A DNA stretch of 17,500 nt, taken from contig WPIO01000088.1 in NCBI GenBank assembly GCA_009760855.2, positions 1,515,001-1,532,500 of the forward strand, written 5' to 3'. The stretch's first letter is position 1. The number at the start of each line of letters is the position of its first letter. Shown here in pieces: positions 1 to 10,169 of the stretch. Position numbers and translations under genes: made by a program. Source of the stretch: Cristatella mucedo (taxonomy: Eukaryota; Bryozoa; Phylactolaemata; Cristatellidae). The notes beneath the pieces are model-generated. The model worked only from the letters and a program-made list of their open reading frames with translations, was not told the origin of the DNA and did no database searches.

Positions 1-560
1 ACTCGAAGTGTTGAACGCTGTCGCCTACGCTGCATGTAAGTGCCCGCAGCTCGACACATCTGAAGCGATTCGCAAAAAAATAGAATAGCACGAAATAGCT
101 CCCGTTTTCCGCCGAAACAGAAAAAAATCGCATCGTCTGCAATCGTGTTCGCCGTCTTTAAAGTTCCCAGTTCCGCTCTAGTTTCGAGCCATAGTGCACT
201 GCAATAGTGTAAAAAGAAGTGTTCGGACATGAAAAGGCAGTAAAGTCCATCATTTTCGCAATTACGGAATGTCGCTCATTCGGGCTTGTTTAGACAAGGA
301 TACTTGATCTAAATTGGTCCATTCATTTTTTAGTTCGTGTGCTCCCAAAACCTGGAACTCACTCCCGAATTTCGTCACGACATCTCTTGACTTGTCCACA
401 TTCAAAAAGAAACTAAAAACGCACCTATTTATGACGCTATTCAGTGGGTCCATTTAGTGATTCATCCTTTTCGTGCTCATGCGTGCTGACACTGTTGCAT
501 GCTGCCAGTGACCACACTTACACGCTGAATGAATTAAGTGTATTGTTATTACTATTATTA
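1..560 (+). mobile_element. LINE copy A, internally deleted (L2/CR1-like 3' region)
   Basis: Bases 2-310 align closely with 4202-4510 (copy B). The match resumes at about 331 with 4873 onward, so copy A lacks roughly 340 bases of reverse-transcriptase C-terminal coding sequence that copy B keeps. The 3' part reads like the end of a LINE ORF2 (a degenerate form of AFSS..AKALNSLP) and continues into the shared 3' untranslated region containing TGCTGACACTG and GCATGCTGCCA. It ends in GTATTGTTATTACTATTATTA without the 3' hairpin seen in other copies. The element is dead. The first ~240 bases do not read as reverse transcriptase and may be a separate sequence duplicated together with the LINE. Confidence 0.7.
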
Positions 561-639
561 CGACACGCTGGAAGTAGCACTGAACTATGGGCGCTTTGAG
601 ATGCTGGACTGGCGTATGGTACGACGGGGATGCGCCGGA

Positions 640-877
640 AGTGACACTGATTGGTTACGACGCGTCGGAAGAACTTAAACGCACCTATTTAGGACAGCAT
701 TCAGTGGGTTCCTGCGATTCGTCCTTGATGTGCTTATGCGTGCTGACACTGTGCATGCTGCCACTAACCACATTCGCATGCTGACCTTGAGAGAGAGAGA
801 GAGATTGAGTTTTCTGAGGGCGCTTTATCAAGTGCATTATTATTATTATTCTTATTAAGTGACGCTGATCGGTTACG
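640..877. repeat. Target-site-duplication-like direct repeats (640-659 and 858-877)
   Basis: AGTGACACTGATTGGTTACG at 640-659 and AGTGACGCTGATCGGTTACG at 858-877 match at 18 of 20 positions. They sit directly outside the LINE fragment that ends in a TTA-type tail at 857. This is the arrangement expected of a target-site duplication made by target-primed reverse transcription. Confidence 0.65.
661..857 (+). mobile_element. 5'-truncated LINE copy with 3' hairpin remnant and TTA tail
   Basis: The frame reads EELKRTYL, which corresponds to the KKLKTRLF end of the LINE ORF in other copies. It is followed by the common 3' UTR (TTCAGTGGGTTC, GCTTATGCGTGCTGACACTG, GCATGCTGACCTTG). At 789-804 a short (GA)n run has replaced the 5' arm of the 3' hairpin. 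The right half (GAGATTGAGTTTTCTGAGGG, then CGCTTTATCAAGTGC) and the TTATTATTATT tail remain. It is flanked by a 20-base near-perfect duplication, so this appears to be an independent short insertion. Confidence 0.75.
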
Positions 878-1204
878 GTTCGACGAGGATCGCTCACCTG
901 GATCAATGCGTACAGACGAAAATGAAGCCGCCAGTTGGCTAAACAGGTGAGTTGATTAAGAAGAGGAAGAGTGACGTCACTAATACAAATGTAGAGCGCT
1001 CTTATATAGCTCGATAGCTGGCTATGCTCTTTACATATGCGTATGAAGGAAGTACGATCTTGATTAGATGTTGCCCTTGTATAGCTCGCGGATAGTGCGG
1101 ATTCAGCTCCGCTCAAGCTCGGTATAGCTTTTCTTTACGGCACTGAAAGAGTGCTATCATTATAGGCTTTCATTTTTACGCACACGGCAGGCAGATATCC
1201 TGCA
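878..1204. other. Unclassified intergenic or intronic sequence
   Basis: I see no recognisable gene or repeat here. A minus-strand open frame crosses 685-1116, but it overlaps the LINE fragment and has no recognisable protein motif, so I do not call it. Confidence 0.5.
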
Positions 1205-1400
1205 ATTTAATCCTTTCCAGACTTCAGGTAACTCACGCAGAAACTCCTCTCGCAGCTTCTCCCTTGCAGCATGTATTGCTGACATTCACATTCGAATGGC
1301 GGCAAAATGAGCATCAAATTGAACGAAGACAAAACCAATATACTAATAATGGGAAAACCAAACGTTACTCGAAGCTTGAGGGCCAAACCCTGTAAATAGG
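1205..1400 (+). mobile_element. LINE reverse-transcriptase fragment (thumb-proximal region)
   Basis: The plus strand encodes SIKLNEDKTNILIMGKPNV at about 1308-1364. This corresponds to the NKLKLNxDKTE(L/F)LxxG motif that follows the reverse-transcriptase palm in L2/CR1/Jockey-like LINEs. The segment before it (LLTFTFEWRQ, with a frameshift) corresponds to the usual DIxxWMxxN stretch. The fragment lacks a 3' UTR and tail. It comes from a more upstream part of ORF2 than the other LINE copies here, so I cannot show that it belongs to the same family. Confidence 0.6.
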
Positions 1401-1413
1401 CGAGCGCGGCGAG

Positions 1414-1566
1414 CCTATTCACAGAAAACTCTATTTTACTATAATTTAACTCTATATAAATAAATATATAATAATAAAATATAATATATAATATATAATA
1501 CAACTCTATTTTACTATAAACTCTATTTTTGTATAAAACTCTATTAAAACACCTATTCACAGAAAA
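1414..1566. repeat. AT-rich block bounded by a 15-bp direct repeat
   Basis: CCTATTCACAGAAAA occurs at 1414-1428 and again at 1552-1566. Between the two copies lies AT-rich sequence with repeated ACTCTATTTTACTATA (near 1428 and 1503) and related ACTCTATT units. The pattern fits local tandem duplication and slippage, although an insertion flanked by a short duplication is possible. Confidence 0.65.
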
Positions 1567-1810
1567 TCTCGGCGATCTCTTCCAAAATGTCTTCCGCTAA
1601 AACGAGCACATCCGCTCGGCAGCCAATTGCAAAAGTCAGGTCCTGTCTAGCTTGGGAAAACGCAGCCAATGCATCCGTCCGTGATTTCTACCGGATCGAC
1701 CAGACTTGTGCTGCAGCTCGCCACACTTCCTCGCCACAGGTCCTACCCCGTGCAAGTCGACGCCTGTTGCGGTCGTCACTGGTTTGGACCAACTCGGCAG
1801 AATCCTTGGG
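1567..1810. other. Unclassified stretch before the SINE
   Basis: An open plus-strand frame begins with ATG at 1587 and runs to 1817, ending inside the SINE. Its product (starting MSSAKTSTSARQPIAKV) has no motif I recognise, and no splice or promoter context supports it. I treat it as probably non-coding. Confidence 0.4.
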
Positions 1811-1995
1811 TAGGTGAGCCGTGATGGCTGACACTAGGTAAAGCGCTTGCTTTTCACGACCTCGGTCCCGAGGTAGTGGGTTCGAATCCTGCGGTGGGCG
1901 ATCCTTTACCGCCACTGCAAGCGGTGTTGATAGCCGTAAAGGCTTTTCTGTCGCTACGCAAAAGAGGCTGTTGAATCAGCTAATATCTTTTGTCT
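1811..1995 (+). mobile_element. tRNA-derived SINE, copy 1
   Basis: An A-box-like TGGCTGACACT is at 1825-1835 and a perfect B-box core GGTTCGAATCC at 1879-1889, the spacing of an internal RNA polymerase III promoter. The tRNA-unrelated body (GTGGGCGATCC...GATAGCCGTAAAGGC...CTGTTGAATCAGCTAATAT) aligns with the element at 5262-5430. That shared body shows it is a dispersed SINE and not a tRNA gene. tRNA-derived SINEs of about this length (the Ruka family) have been described in ticks. I cannot confirm that this is Ruka without alignment. Its tail does not resemble the 3' hairpin of the LINE in this window, so a different LINE probably mobilised it. Confidence 0.75.
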
Positions 1996-2284
1996 TTTTT
2001 CCGGAAAATTTGCAACTGTCACACAGCAACAGCGTTGTTGGTTGCGAAAGTTGGCGGAGAATCCTCGGCGGCGGCCGATTGTCATTGTCAGCCGGCATCA
2101 AACGTCGGCCGCTCGCCTTTACGTTGCTCGACTCTCTTGCTCCGCCATCTTACCCAATGGAATTACCTCCACTCGCTTCCAGTCGCATCGTCCGCCCGAC
2201 TTTCTGACTTCTCCGACCCCTGACTTCTTCTGACCCTCTCGTGACCCGCCGTCGGCCGCTCAACTACACCTCAAGTTTGCACCA

Positions 2285-2381
2285 GAGCAGACGCCGCTCC
2301 AGCTCAGCTCGGCCGGTAGCCGGATGTTGATTGAGACTGCCAATCGATCGGCGCGAGAGCAGACGCCGCTGCGGCTCAGCT
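2285..2381. repeat. Direct repeat, 25-bp units 72 bp apart
   Basis: Units at 2285-2309 and 2357-2381 share GAGCAGACGCCGCT and GCTCAGCT and differ at two positions in the middle. This suggests a local duplication in a GC-rich stretch. Confidence 0.7.
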
Positions 2382-2423
2382 AGCTCATCATCATCATCGG
2401 GCTAAGACATCGTCGGGCTGTCA

Positions 2424-2435
2424 GCTGACGTCAGC
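2424..2435. promoter_or_regulatory. Perfect 12-bp palindrome containing a CRE core
   Basis: GCTGACGTCAGC is fully palindromic and contains TGACGTCA, the full cAMP-response-element core bound by CREB/ATF bZIP dimers. Function is unproven, because no transcription start can be placed nearby. Confidence 0.35.
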
Positions 2436-2700
2436 GACCGATTGTCAGCCGCCGCTCTCAGCCACACTCACAGCCCGGGCGTCGTCTGTCTGGCCACCTG
2501 ACAGACAGACAGAGAGCTTATTGTTCGAAGCAGCAGCCGCCCGGGAGCTAAGGTGCTTACCGTCGATGAACGAGGTCGCAATATTCAAGGCGCTTAACTT
2601 TGACGACTCGAGGTTGCGGGCTCCAGCCATGCGGCACACCCGAGGTGCCCGGATAGCGACTCAATTCTCTTCGGGCTAATGTATACAAATGAATTGTGTG

Positions 2701-2815
<115 letters not shown>

Positions 2816-2816
2816 T

Positions 2817-2868
2817 ATACGGTATATACAGTGGTATATATATATATATACCACTGTATATACCGTAT
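2817..2868. repeat. Perfect 52-bp palindrome
   Basis: The dyad axis lies between 2842 and 2843, and all 26 base pairs match. The arms carry the non-simple sequence CGGTATATACAGTGGTATA and its exact complement, and the centre is (TA)n. Pairing fails only at 2816/2869. The DNA could extrude as a cruciform and the RNA would fold into one long hairpin. Confidence 0.95.
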
Positions 2869-3050
2869 TATATATAATTATATAGTACATATAATGATCA
2901 TATTATTATATATTATATATTATCATATAACCGTAATATAGCATACATACATATTTTAATATATATATATATATATATTTAAATATAACATTTATATTTC
3001 TAATATTTCATAAATATATAATTTATAAAATATATAAAATATTTTTTGTC
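2869..3050. repeat. AT-rich low-complexity tract
   Basis: This is almost pure A and T with several short TA runs, including one at about 2960-2980. No gene signal is visible. It ends abruptly at the CpG-rich block. Confidence 0.85.
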
Positions 3051-3057
3051 CTACTTA

Positions 3058-4200
3058 CCCCTGCCTGGACCGCCGACTTGGCATCCCAGCGAGGACACTG
3101 GTTGAAACAGGAGCAGCCGGTCTACGGTGAGCGGCACACGGCAGGGGCACGTGACCGGACGCGAGGGCGCGGGGCGGCAGCACTCGGCTCGTTCGGGCGA
3201 GCTGCGTTTCGACTGCGCCGACGAGGATTGAAGCAGGCGTGCGAGGGCTGGCACCGTCAGTGGCGCTGCCGGTAGCTTCCGGATCGCGCACCCGTGGGCG
3301 CGGGGCGAAAATGTCGGCACGATCGCGCCGCGGGCGGGAGTGCCGCCTCGCCTCCGGCACGCGAGAGCTGGAGCCGAGGCGAAGCCGAGGCGCCCCCGCC
3401 CAGGAAGAAGTCCTTCCGCGATGCGGCTCGGCAGGCGCTGTTTTGACTTTGACCTCGGACGGCTCGGCTGAGCGGCGTTCTCGGGCTGACCTGCGACGAG
3501 GGCGACGAGTTCCTCTTTTTCTTCGTCTGACTCTTCTTCTTTGGTTTCCGGTTTGAACAAAACCTTTTTAACGGAAGTCGCGGCCGCGTCGCTTCAGCGC
3601 TGGGTGTCGCTCAGCTCAGGACTGCCCCCGCTTTTTGTCCAGACGGTCGCGTGCTTCCCTGTTGTCTACGTCTCGCGCGAAACCGACGGCGACATTAGGC
3701 AGCGCGGTGGTGCAGAAGAGACCGCTGCGATGCCGCCGTGGGGCACGTGACCGAACGTGACCATTCGATCGCTGCACCGCCGCCGTCCGTCGTGCGGCTC
3801 TTCCGCAGGAAGCGCGTTCGGCAGCGCCCGAGTTCAAAGTTCACCGGACGAGGCTGCCTGGCCGCAATTGCAGAGACGCACGCCGCACCCGAAACGACGG
3901 AGAAGTCGTGACGTAGGCGGCGCTGAATGGAGAATGCGTAGCGGCGGCGGCGGGAGCGGAAGTTGCGAGTCTCCATAGTGGGAAACGCACGACGGCGAGC
4001 GTGGACAGTCGCCGCCGGAATCCCCGAAAGCATCTCCAGTCTCTAATGGGTCTCAGCGGCGACGCGCCCTAAAGAAAACGTGACCCCCGTCGAAGTGGGG
4101 GTGATAAGACGCGGTCAAAGTGCGCCCGCCTTCAGCCCGACGACGAGCCTCGGTCCGACGCTTGTGACGGCCGAACTCGGGGCGTCGCCGTTCGCAGAGA
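3058..4200 (-). promoter_or_regulatory. CpG-rich block, possible promoter or first exon of a minus-strand gene
   Basis: The base composition changes sharply at 3058 from almost pure AT to GC-rich with many CpGs. On the minus strand the block ends at the left in GGCAGGGGTAAGTAGG, a near-consensus 5' splice site (exon end about 3059). CACGTGAC E-box motifs occur at 3148-3155 and 3744-3751, an ETS-like CGGAAGT at about 3957, and GTGACGTAG near 3908. ATG triplets are scarce on the minus strand between 3082 and 3690, as expected of a 5' UTR. A minus-strand frame open from about 3592 to the donor contains an acidic stretch (KPETKEEESDEEKEELVALV) but no in-frame ATG. I cannot assign a product. The block may equally be a GC-rich repeat. 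Confidence 0.35.
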
Positions 4201-5220
4201 ATCGAAGTGTTGAACGCTGTCGCCTACGCTGCATGTAAGTGCACGCAGCCAGACACATCTGAAGCGATTCGCAAAAAATAGAATAGCATGAAATAGCTCA
4301 CGTCTTCCTCCGAAACTGAAAAATCGAAGGGTCTACAATTGTAGATTGTCCGTCATCGAAAGTTCCCAGTTCCCAGATCTAGTTTCGAGCCATAGCGCGC
4401 TGCAATAGTGTAGAAAGAAGTGTTCGGACATGAAAAGGCAGTGAATTCTATCATTACCGCAATTGCGGAATGTCGCTCGTTCGGGCTTGTTTAGACAAGT
4501 ATACTACATCTAAATCGGTCCATGCATCTTTGACATCCCGTCTTGACTTCTGTAACTCACTGCTGGCTGGTCTCCCCACCAGCGAATACAGTCGCTTACA
4601 ACTGGTACAAAACTCTCCAGCTAGGCTTGTCTGTCGTTAGCGTCGCAGTTGCCACAGCACACTCCTTCTCGCCGACCTGGACTGGCTCCGAGTCAAGCAA
4701 CGGATCAACTTCGAGGTTTTGTCACTCACTTTTAGGTCACTTCCTTCTTTGGCTCCAGCCTATCTATCAGATCTACTGCCCCACCCGGCTAAGCATCATA
4801 CCGCCCACTGTTCGGAATCTAATCGTTTACTTATACCTCATACTAACCTAAAATCCTTTGGAGACCGTGCCTTTAGTTCGTGAGCTGCCAAAGCCTTGAA
4901 CTCACTTCCGACTTGCGTCACGACGTCAGACTTGTCCACATTAAAAAAGAAACTAAAAACGCGCCAATTTACGACACCATTTAGTGGGTCCATGAAATTC
5001 AACCTTTATTTACTTATGAGTGCTGACACTGTGCATGCTGCCACTAACCACACTCGCATGCTGACCCTGTGCATGTCATCCGTAACCTTGTTGTTCTTGT
5101 TGTTTATTGAGCTCGCATGCTGCCAACAACCATTCAATCCTGCTTCCTTTGCGGCAAATGTAAAGCGCCTATTAAGAGATTTCGCTCTCTGAGGGCGCTT
5201 AGTAAAATTTATTATTATTG
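4201..5220 (+). mobile_element. LINE copy B: reverse-transcriptase C-terminus, 3' UTR, hairpin and tail
   Basis: This is the most informative copy. From about 4443 the plus strand reads FYHYRNCGMSLVRACLDKYT, then SVHASLTSRLDFCNSLLAGL. This is the C-terminal region of an L2/CR1-like ORF2 (usual form HLRNI...LVHAFVTSRLDYCNSLLxGLP). It continues, with frameshifts, through LDWLRVKQRINFEV, APAYLSDLL and LKSFGDRAFSS to ALNSLPTCVTTSDLSTLKKK. Frame changes and stops make it non-functional. The 3' UTR has two 38-base units starting at 5022 and 5060. The 3' end is a hairpin (AAGCGCC at 5163-5169 with GGGCGCTT at 5193-5200) followed by TTTATTATTATTG. Bases 4201-4440 match copy A but do not read as reverse transcriptase. 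Confidence 0.8.
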
Positions 5221-5261
5221 TCTGCAAAAGCTTAGGCACTGCACCACACTCGACTAATTAG

Positions 5262-5430
5262 ATTACTGGCTCGGGATAGCCTAGGAGGTCAGGTGCTCTC
5301 TCTTGACTACGGTGGTCATGGGTTCGAATCTTGCAGTGGGTGATCCTTAATTGCCCAACTGCGTGGGCAGCGATAGCTGTTAAGGCTCCTTTGCCGTCAT
5401 ACAAACGATGCCGTTAAATCAGCTAGTATT
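5262..5430 (+). mobile_element. tRNA-derived SINE, copy 2
   Basis: TAGCCTAGGAGG at 5277-5288 fits an A box and GGTTCGAATCT at 5321-5331 a B box. The rest aligns with SINE copy 1: GTGGGTGATCCTT, GGGCAGCGATAGCTGTTAAGG, and the terminal GCCGTTAAATCAGCTAGTAT. The two copies differ at many positions and by small indels, so they are separate and fairly old insertions. The copy lies about 40 bases after the LINE copy B tail. Confidence 0.75.
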
Positions 5431-5464
5431 GATTTGGAGAGAGGAGAGAGGGAGATATAATAGT

Positions 5465-5465
<1 letters not shown>

Positions 5466-5541
<76 letters not shown>
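5466..5541. repeat. (AG)n microsatellite
   Basis: About 76 bases of uninterrupted AG dinucleotide, preceded by a degenerate GA-rich lead-in from about 5437. Confidence 0.98.
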
Positions 5542-5543
<2 letters not shown>

Positions 5544-5584
5544 ATCGGACCGAAAATGAAGGGAATAGCCTGTGCCAATTGCCA

Positions 5585-5586
<2 letters not shown>

Positions 5587-5622
<36 letters not shown>

Positions 5623-5648
5623 TCGACATATATATAAATATATCGATA

Positions 5649-5706
<58 letters not shown>
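5587..5706. repeat. (AT)n microsatellite with CATCGATAT interruptions
   Basis: Two AT runs (about 5591-5620 and 5655-5706) are separated by CATCGACATATATATAAATA and TATCGATATCATCG. ATCATCGATAT-like units occur before each run, so the flank and tract seem to have been duplicated together. Confidence 0.95.
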
Positions 5707-5708
<2 letters not shown>

Positions 5709-6452
5709 TGCCCCCCAAAGATATTGAGATTTAAGCCAACTTGGAGCGAACGCTTGACATGCGTCCTGTACTGTCACCATGCGATGGAATTCAATGGCCA
5801 CTTGGAAATTGGGGAGCAGCGCACGCAGGCTAAGCCAAACTGCTGACCCGCGGTGGTTTGGGTTGGAGACAAAGCAAAGTCAACGTGTTGTAATCACCTG
5901 ACTCTCATAATAGCGCATCCCAAGGTAATTGGAAGCAACCAATTTCAGTTCCCGCAGTTCTCCACGACGGAACGGCCTCAGCCACGTCGCGTCGCTTCCG
6001 GTCGCTTGGGAGGTAATTATAACCATCATTCGTATGGTGATTGCATCGTGGCATGCTTTCCGCTTCCACATCCGCCTCCGATCGCAAGCGATGAATAAGT
6101 CATCGCCCTGTCGCGCTCCTGCTTCTAGGGCGACATAATGACGTGAGTAGCTGCCCGGCAAGCTTATCCTGCCGTCATCGGCGTTCTCATGCTGCCCCTG
6201 CAGCGTGCTGTCTAAAACTCTTATCTGTCACGTGGAAGGAGGTCGAACTCATGGATAAGAACGCGAAACTGCCGTTGAGCGGCTGTCGAGCCAAATGGGC
6301 ACTTGCACGCCTGTGTATCGTATGCATATCGCGAAGCCAAATCGATCTGCATACCGATTGATCGCGAAGCCAAATTGATCTGAAACGAATGCACTTCGAC
6401 TATAAAACTTCTACTCTGTCAACTCTCACCTTTCCATCTGTCTTCATCTCAT
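5707..6452. other. Unclassified single-copy-like sequence
   Basis: Several overlapping open frames lie between 5850 and 6361 on both strands, none with a recognisable domain, signal sequence or splice context. The only clear structure is the 33-base repeat at 6328-6382. A GTCACGTG E-box is at 6227-6234. Confidence 0.5.
6328..6382. repeat. Short direct repeat, 22 bp, period 33
   Basis: ATCGCGAAGCCAAATCGATC at 6328 recurs at 6361 as ATCGCGAAGCCAAATTGATC. The repeat runs to 22 bp with one difference. Confidence 0.85.
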
Positions 6453-6528
6453 TCTCTCTCTCTCTCTCTCTCAGAAGATAGATAGACAGTATCTAGCTAG
6501 AAAGAAAAATAGATAGAGCGATATATTT

Positions 6529-6588
<60 letters not shown>

Positions 6589-6601
6589 GGACGGACGGAC
6601 A
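6453..6601. repeat. (CT)n, (AG)n and (ACGG)n microsatellites
   Basis: A 20-base CT run (6453-6472), a GATA-like degenerate stretch, an AG run of about 52 bases (6531-6582), then GACGGACGGACGGACA. All are in one block. Confidence 0.95.
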
Positions 6602-7939
<1,338 letters not shown>

Positions 7940-8320
7940 CTCATCGACTGGAGGAATTTAAGAAGAAGCTAACATTTATTTATTTATTATATAATATAAG
8001 ACTCATTTGTTTAAAAAATAAGCTAAAAACCAACCTAATTGTCACAGAATTTAGCGGGTCCATGCGATTCGTCCTCCGCGTGCTTATGCGTGCTGTCACC
8101 GTGCACACGTGCCACCTGCCATACTTGCATGCTGTGGCCATACTTGCCATACTTGCATGCTGACCTTGTGCATGTCACCTCTAACCATGTTATGCTTTTT
8201 GACATTGAGCACGCTACCACTTACCATTCGATCATGCTTTCAATGAAGCAAATGTCGAGTGCCTAGAAAGAGATTGAGTTCTCTGTGGGTGCGATGCAAG
8301 TGTATTGTTATTATTATTAC
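7940..8320 (+). mobile_element. LINE copy C, 5'-truncated, expanded 3' UTR repeat
   Basis: The frame LEEFKKKL, then KNKLKTNLI at about 8015-8040, matches the end of the LINE ORF. The 3' UTR follows (TTTAGCGGGTCCATGCGATT, GTGCTTATGCGTGCTG). The central part is rearranged, with CCATACTTGCATGCTG present about twice plus partial units, so it is longer than in the other copies. The hairpin has decayed (GTCGAGTGCCTAGAAAGAG...TTCTCTGTGGGTGCGATG) and the tail is TATTGTTATTATTATTAC. Confidence 0.75.
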
Positions 8321-8809
8321 GCTATAATTACGTCGTTAGTGGCGGTGGCGACTAAACCCGATGCGAAATGCATCGGAATGGCGTCGTTGTCGTACCCGTC
8401 TGTGAGAGGGTGCCTATGCCTATGCCAGTGGCCGAACTTCTTAGTTAAACTCAGGCACTGTGGAATGTGCGACGGCAGAAGGGGCATCGCAGAATCTGAT
8501 GACCTCTTCACCCCTGGGCAGACAAGGGAGGTCACGCAGGTCACTGGGAGGTCGCGCAGAACCGCTATGAGGCGACGGCGCACTAAAGGTATGCATACCA
8601 ACGGGATACGCTTTGTTTTTGCGCTGGCAATAAATATTTTGCACATGCTGCGCATCAATTTAGTAGAAGCCCGGTGTCGCGTAGGAACCGTTCTTCTTAC
8701 CCGAAGGAATTTACAGCCACCGCAATATTGTCGACAATTTTGACGTCGAGGATTTTCGTGATGCTGAGTGCATTCGGCTTGTCCACCGTGTGGACGCCTG
8801 TGGACGAAA
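8321..8809. other. Unclassified stretch
   Basis: Open frames at 8285-8743 (+) and 8317-8658 (-) overlap on opposite strands, and neither shows a domain I recognise. Part of 8740-8809 may be more upstream LINE sequence, but I cannot align it by eye. Confidence 0.45.
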
Positions 8810-9500
8810 CCCGGTCGTCAAGGTAAAAGGTGATTATTCACTAGATGACCGCATCAGCTCCACGGGCAAGTAAGTATGCCATCTTTCGCCGATGTCACAT
8901 TGCAAAAATTCGGGCTCGCGTAGCTGCGGATACCGATGCCAGTTGCTGGTCCGTGCTTCCACTTCCGCGACATCCGGCTCGACTTCTGCAACTCGCGGCT
9001 CGTACGTCCAGCTGCCTGCGGCAATGGACTTTTACACTTGGCTTGCAACTCTGCGGCTAAAAAAATGTACGGCAAAAAAAGGAGCTAAAAAGCTACGGCT
9101 CGACATAACTTCGTCAATGTCGCATCTGCAGATAACCTCGCTTCTCGCCGAACCGCAATGGCTGCCCATCAAGCGGCCAAAGAGAGGCGGCTACATAGTG
9201 TATGCTATTTTTAAATAATAATATAAATAGTGCGCACAATATAAATACTAATAATAATAATACAATAATAAATATAATAATAATAATAATAATAATATTA
9301 TATATAGCCGTCCTTGAGGTAAGAGGAGTCGTCGGGAGAACACAACGCGCTCGGCTTCGGCGAAGACCGACGCCAGAGCGGATGTTGTTCGGGCATCGAT
9401 TGCCAATTTGCAGCAAATGTAAAGCGCCTAGAAAAAGATTAAGTTCTCTGAGGGCGCTTTATCAAGTGCATTATTATTATTAATATTATTATTATTACTA
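8810..9500 (+). mobile_element. LINE copy D with longer reverse-transcriptase remnant
   Basis: The plus strand reads VKVKGDYSLDDRISS at about 8818-8862, then IFRRCHIAKIRARVAADTD, then after a frameshift VRASTFRDIRLDFCNSRL, and later ITSLLAEPQWLPIK near 9130-9170. These correspond in order to the LINE segments around SLSFDDHIS, HLRNIAKIR, VHAFVTSRLDFCNSLL and HITPLLxELHWLPIK. An AAT-rich tract at 9212-9305 interrupts it. The 3' end is the best-preserved hairpin in the window: AAAGCGCC 9421-9428 pairs with GGCGCTTT 9453-9460, then (TTA)n to about 9500. Bases 9306-9400 do not clearly match the 3' UTR, so two insertions may be joined here. Confidence 0.7.
9212..9305. repeat. AAT-rich microsatellite inside LINE copy D
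   Basis: Degenerate then pure (AAT)n, ending in ATATTATATATAG. It lies between the LINE reverse-transcriptase remnant and the LINE 3' end. Confidence 0.9.
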
Positions 9501-10169
9501 TAACTGCCTCGCTCGCTACGTTGCCGCAAAGAAAGGCGACGGCGGAAGGGCGTAAGGGAAAAGGAAGGCTCGCCGTAGCGTGCTTTCCGACGCCCGACGA
9601 ACGACTAGGCGCGCCGCCGCGCGAGCGGTCGACCGCGCTCGGCGAGAGACCGACAGGCGCTTGGCGCTGCCATCCATTCGTAACCGCAGGCGACGATCGA
9701 TTGCGACCGCGGAGCCACCACGATCATTCTTTCGGCAGAAAGCCGCACGCGGTCGGTCGGCCTGCGGTTTCCCTCGGGCGAAAGAAATCATAAAAGAAAC
9801 CACCCATAGAATATAACCGGCAGGCCGGCCGCCGCCGCCGCCCGCTCGGTACGAGACCGCGGATGCACGGCTGAATTCGGAGACAGACGTAAATCGCACT
9901 CAAAAGATCAAATGGCCGCTTCCGTCCGGCGGTTCCGCTTCCTCGGGCCGCGTTCGATGGTTCCTCAGGCCGCTTCCGGTGTCAGCGAGAGCCACCCACT
10001 GCAAGTCAGTGCGTGCGTAGAGCGGCGTGCAATAATGATAATAATAATAATTCACTTGATAAGGCAATGGCGCTCGTGCTGCAGCTAGCTACTCGGACGT
10101 CGTGCATTTGCATTGAAAAGCCAAGATCTCACTATCATTTCGAGAGAACTTCGAGGGACGAAGGAAGGA
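9501..10169. other. Unclassified GC-rich stretch
   Basis: CpG-rich, especially 9580-9860. Open frames on both strands (for example minus 9516-9899) are Arg/Ala-rich and read as composition artefacts. A short (AAT)n run occurs near 10033. No gene is supported. Confidence 0.45.

Noticed and set aside
685-1116. 143-codon minus-strand open frame
   Set aside because: It runs antisense through the LINE 3' UTR and its flank and has no recognisable motif.
1811-1900. Possible tRNA gene
   Set aside because: The B box is good, but no full cloverleaf can be drawn, and the sequence continues into a body shared with 5262-5430, which makes it a SINE.
4083-4102. Hairpin ACCCCC-GTCGAAGT-GGGGGT resembling a bacterial terminator
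   Set aside because: No T-run follows, the context is eukaryotic, and a 6-bp stem is expected by chance in GC-rich DNA.
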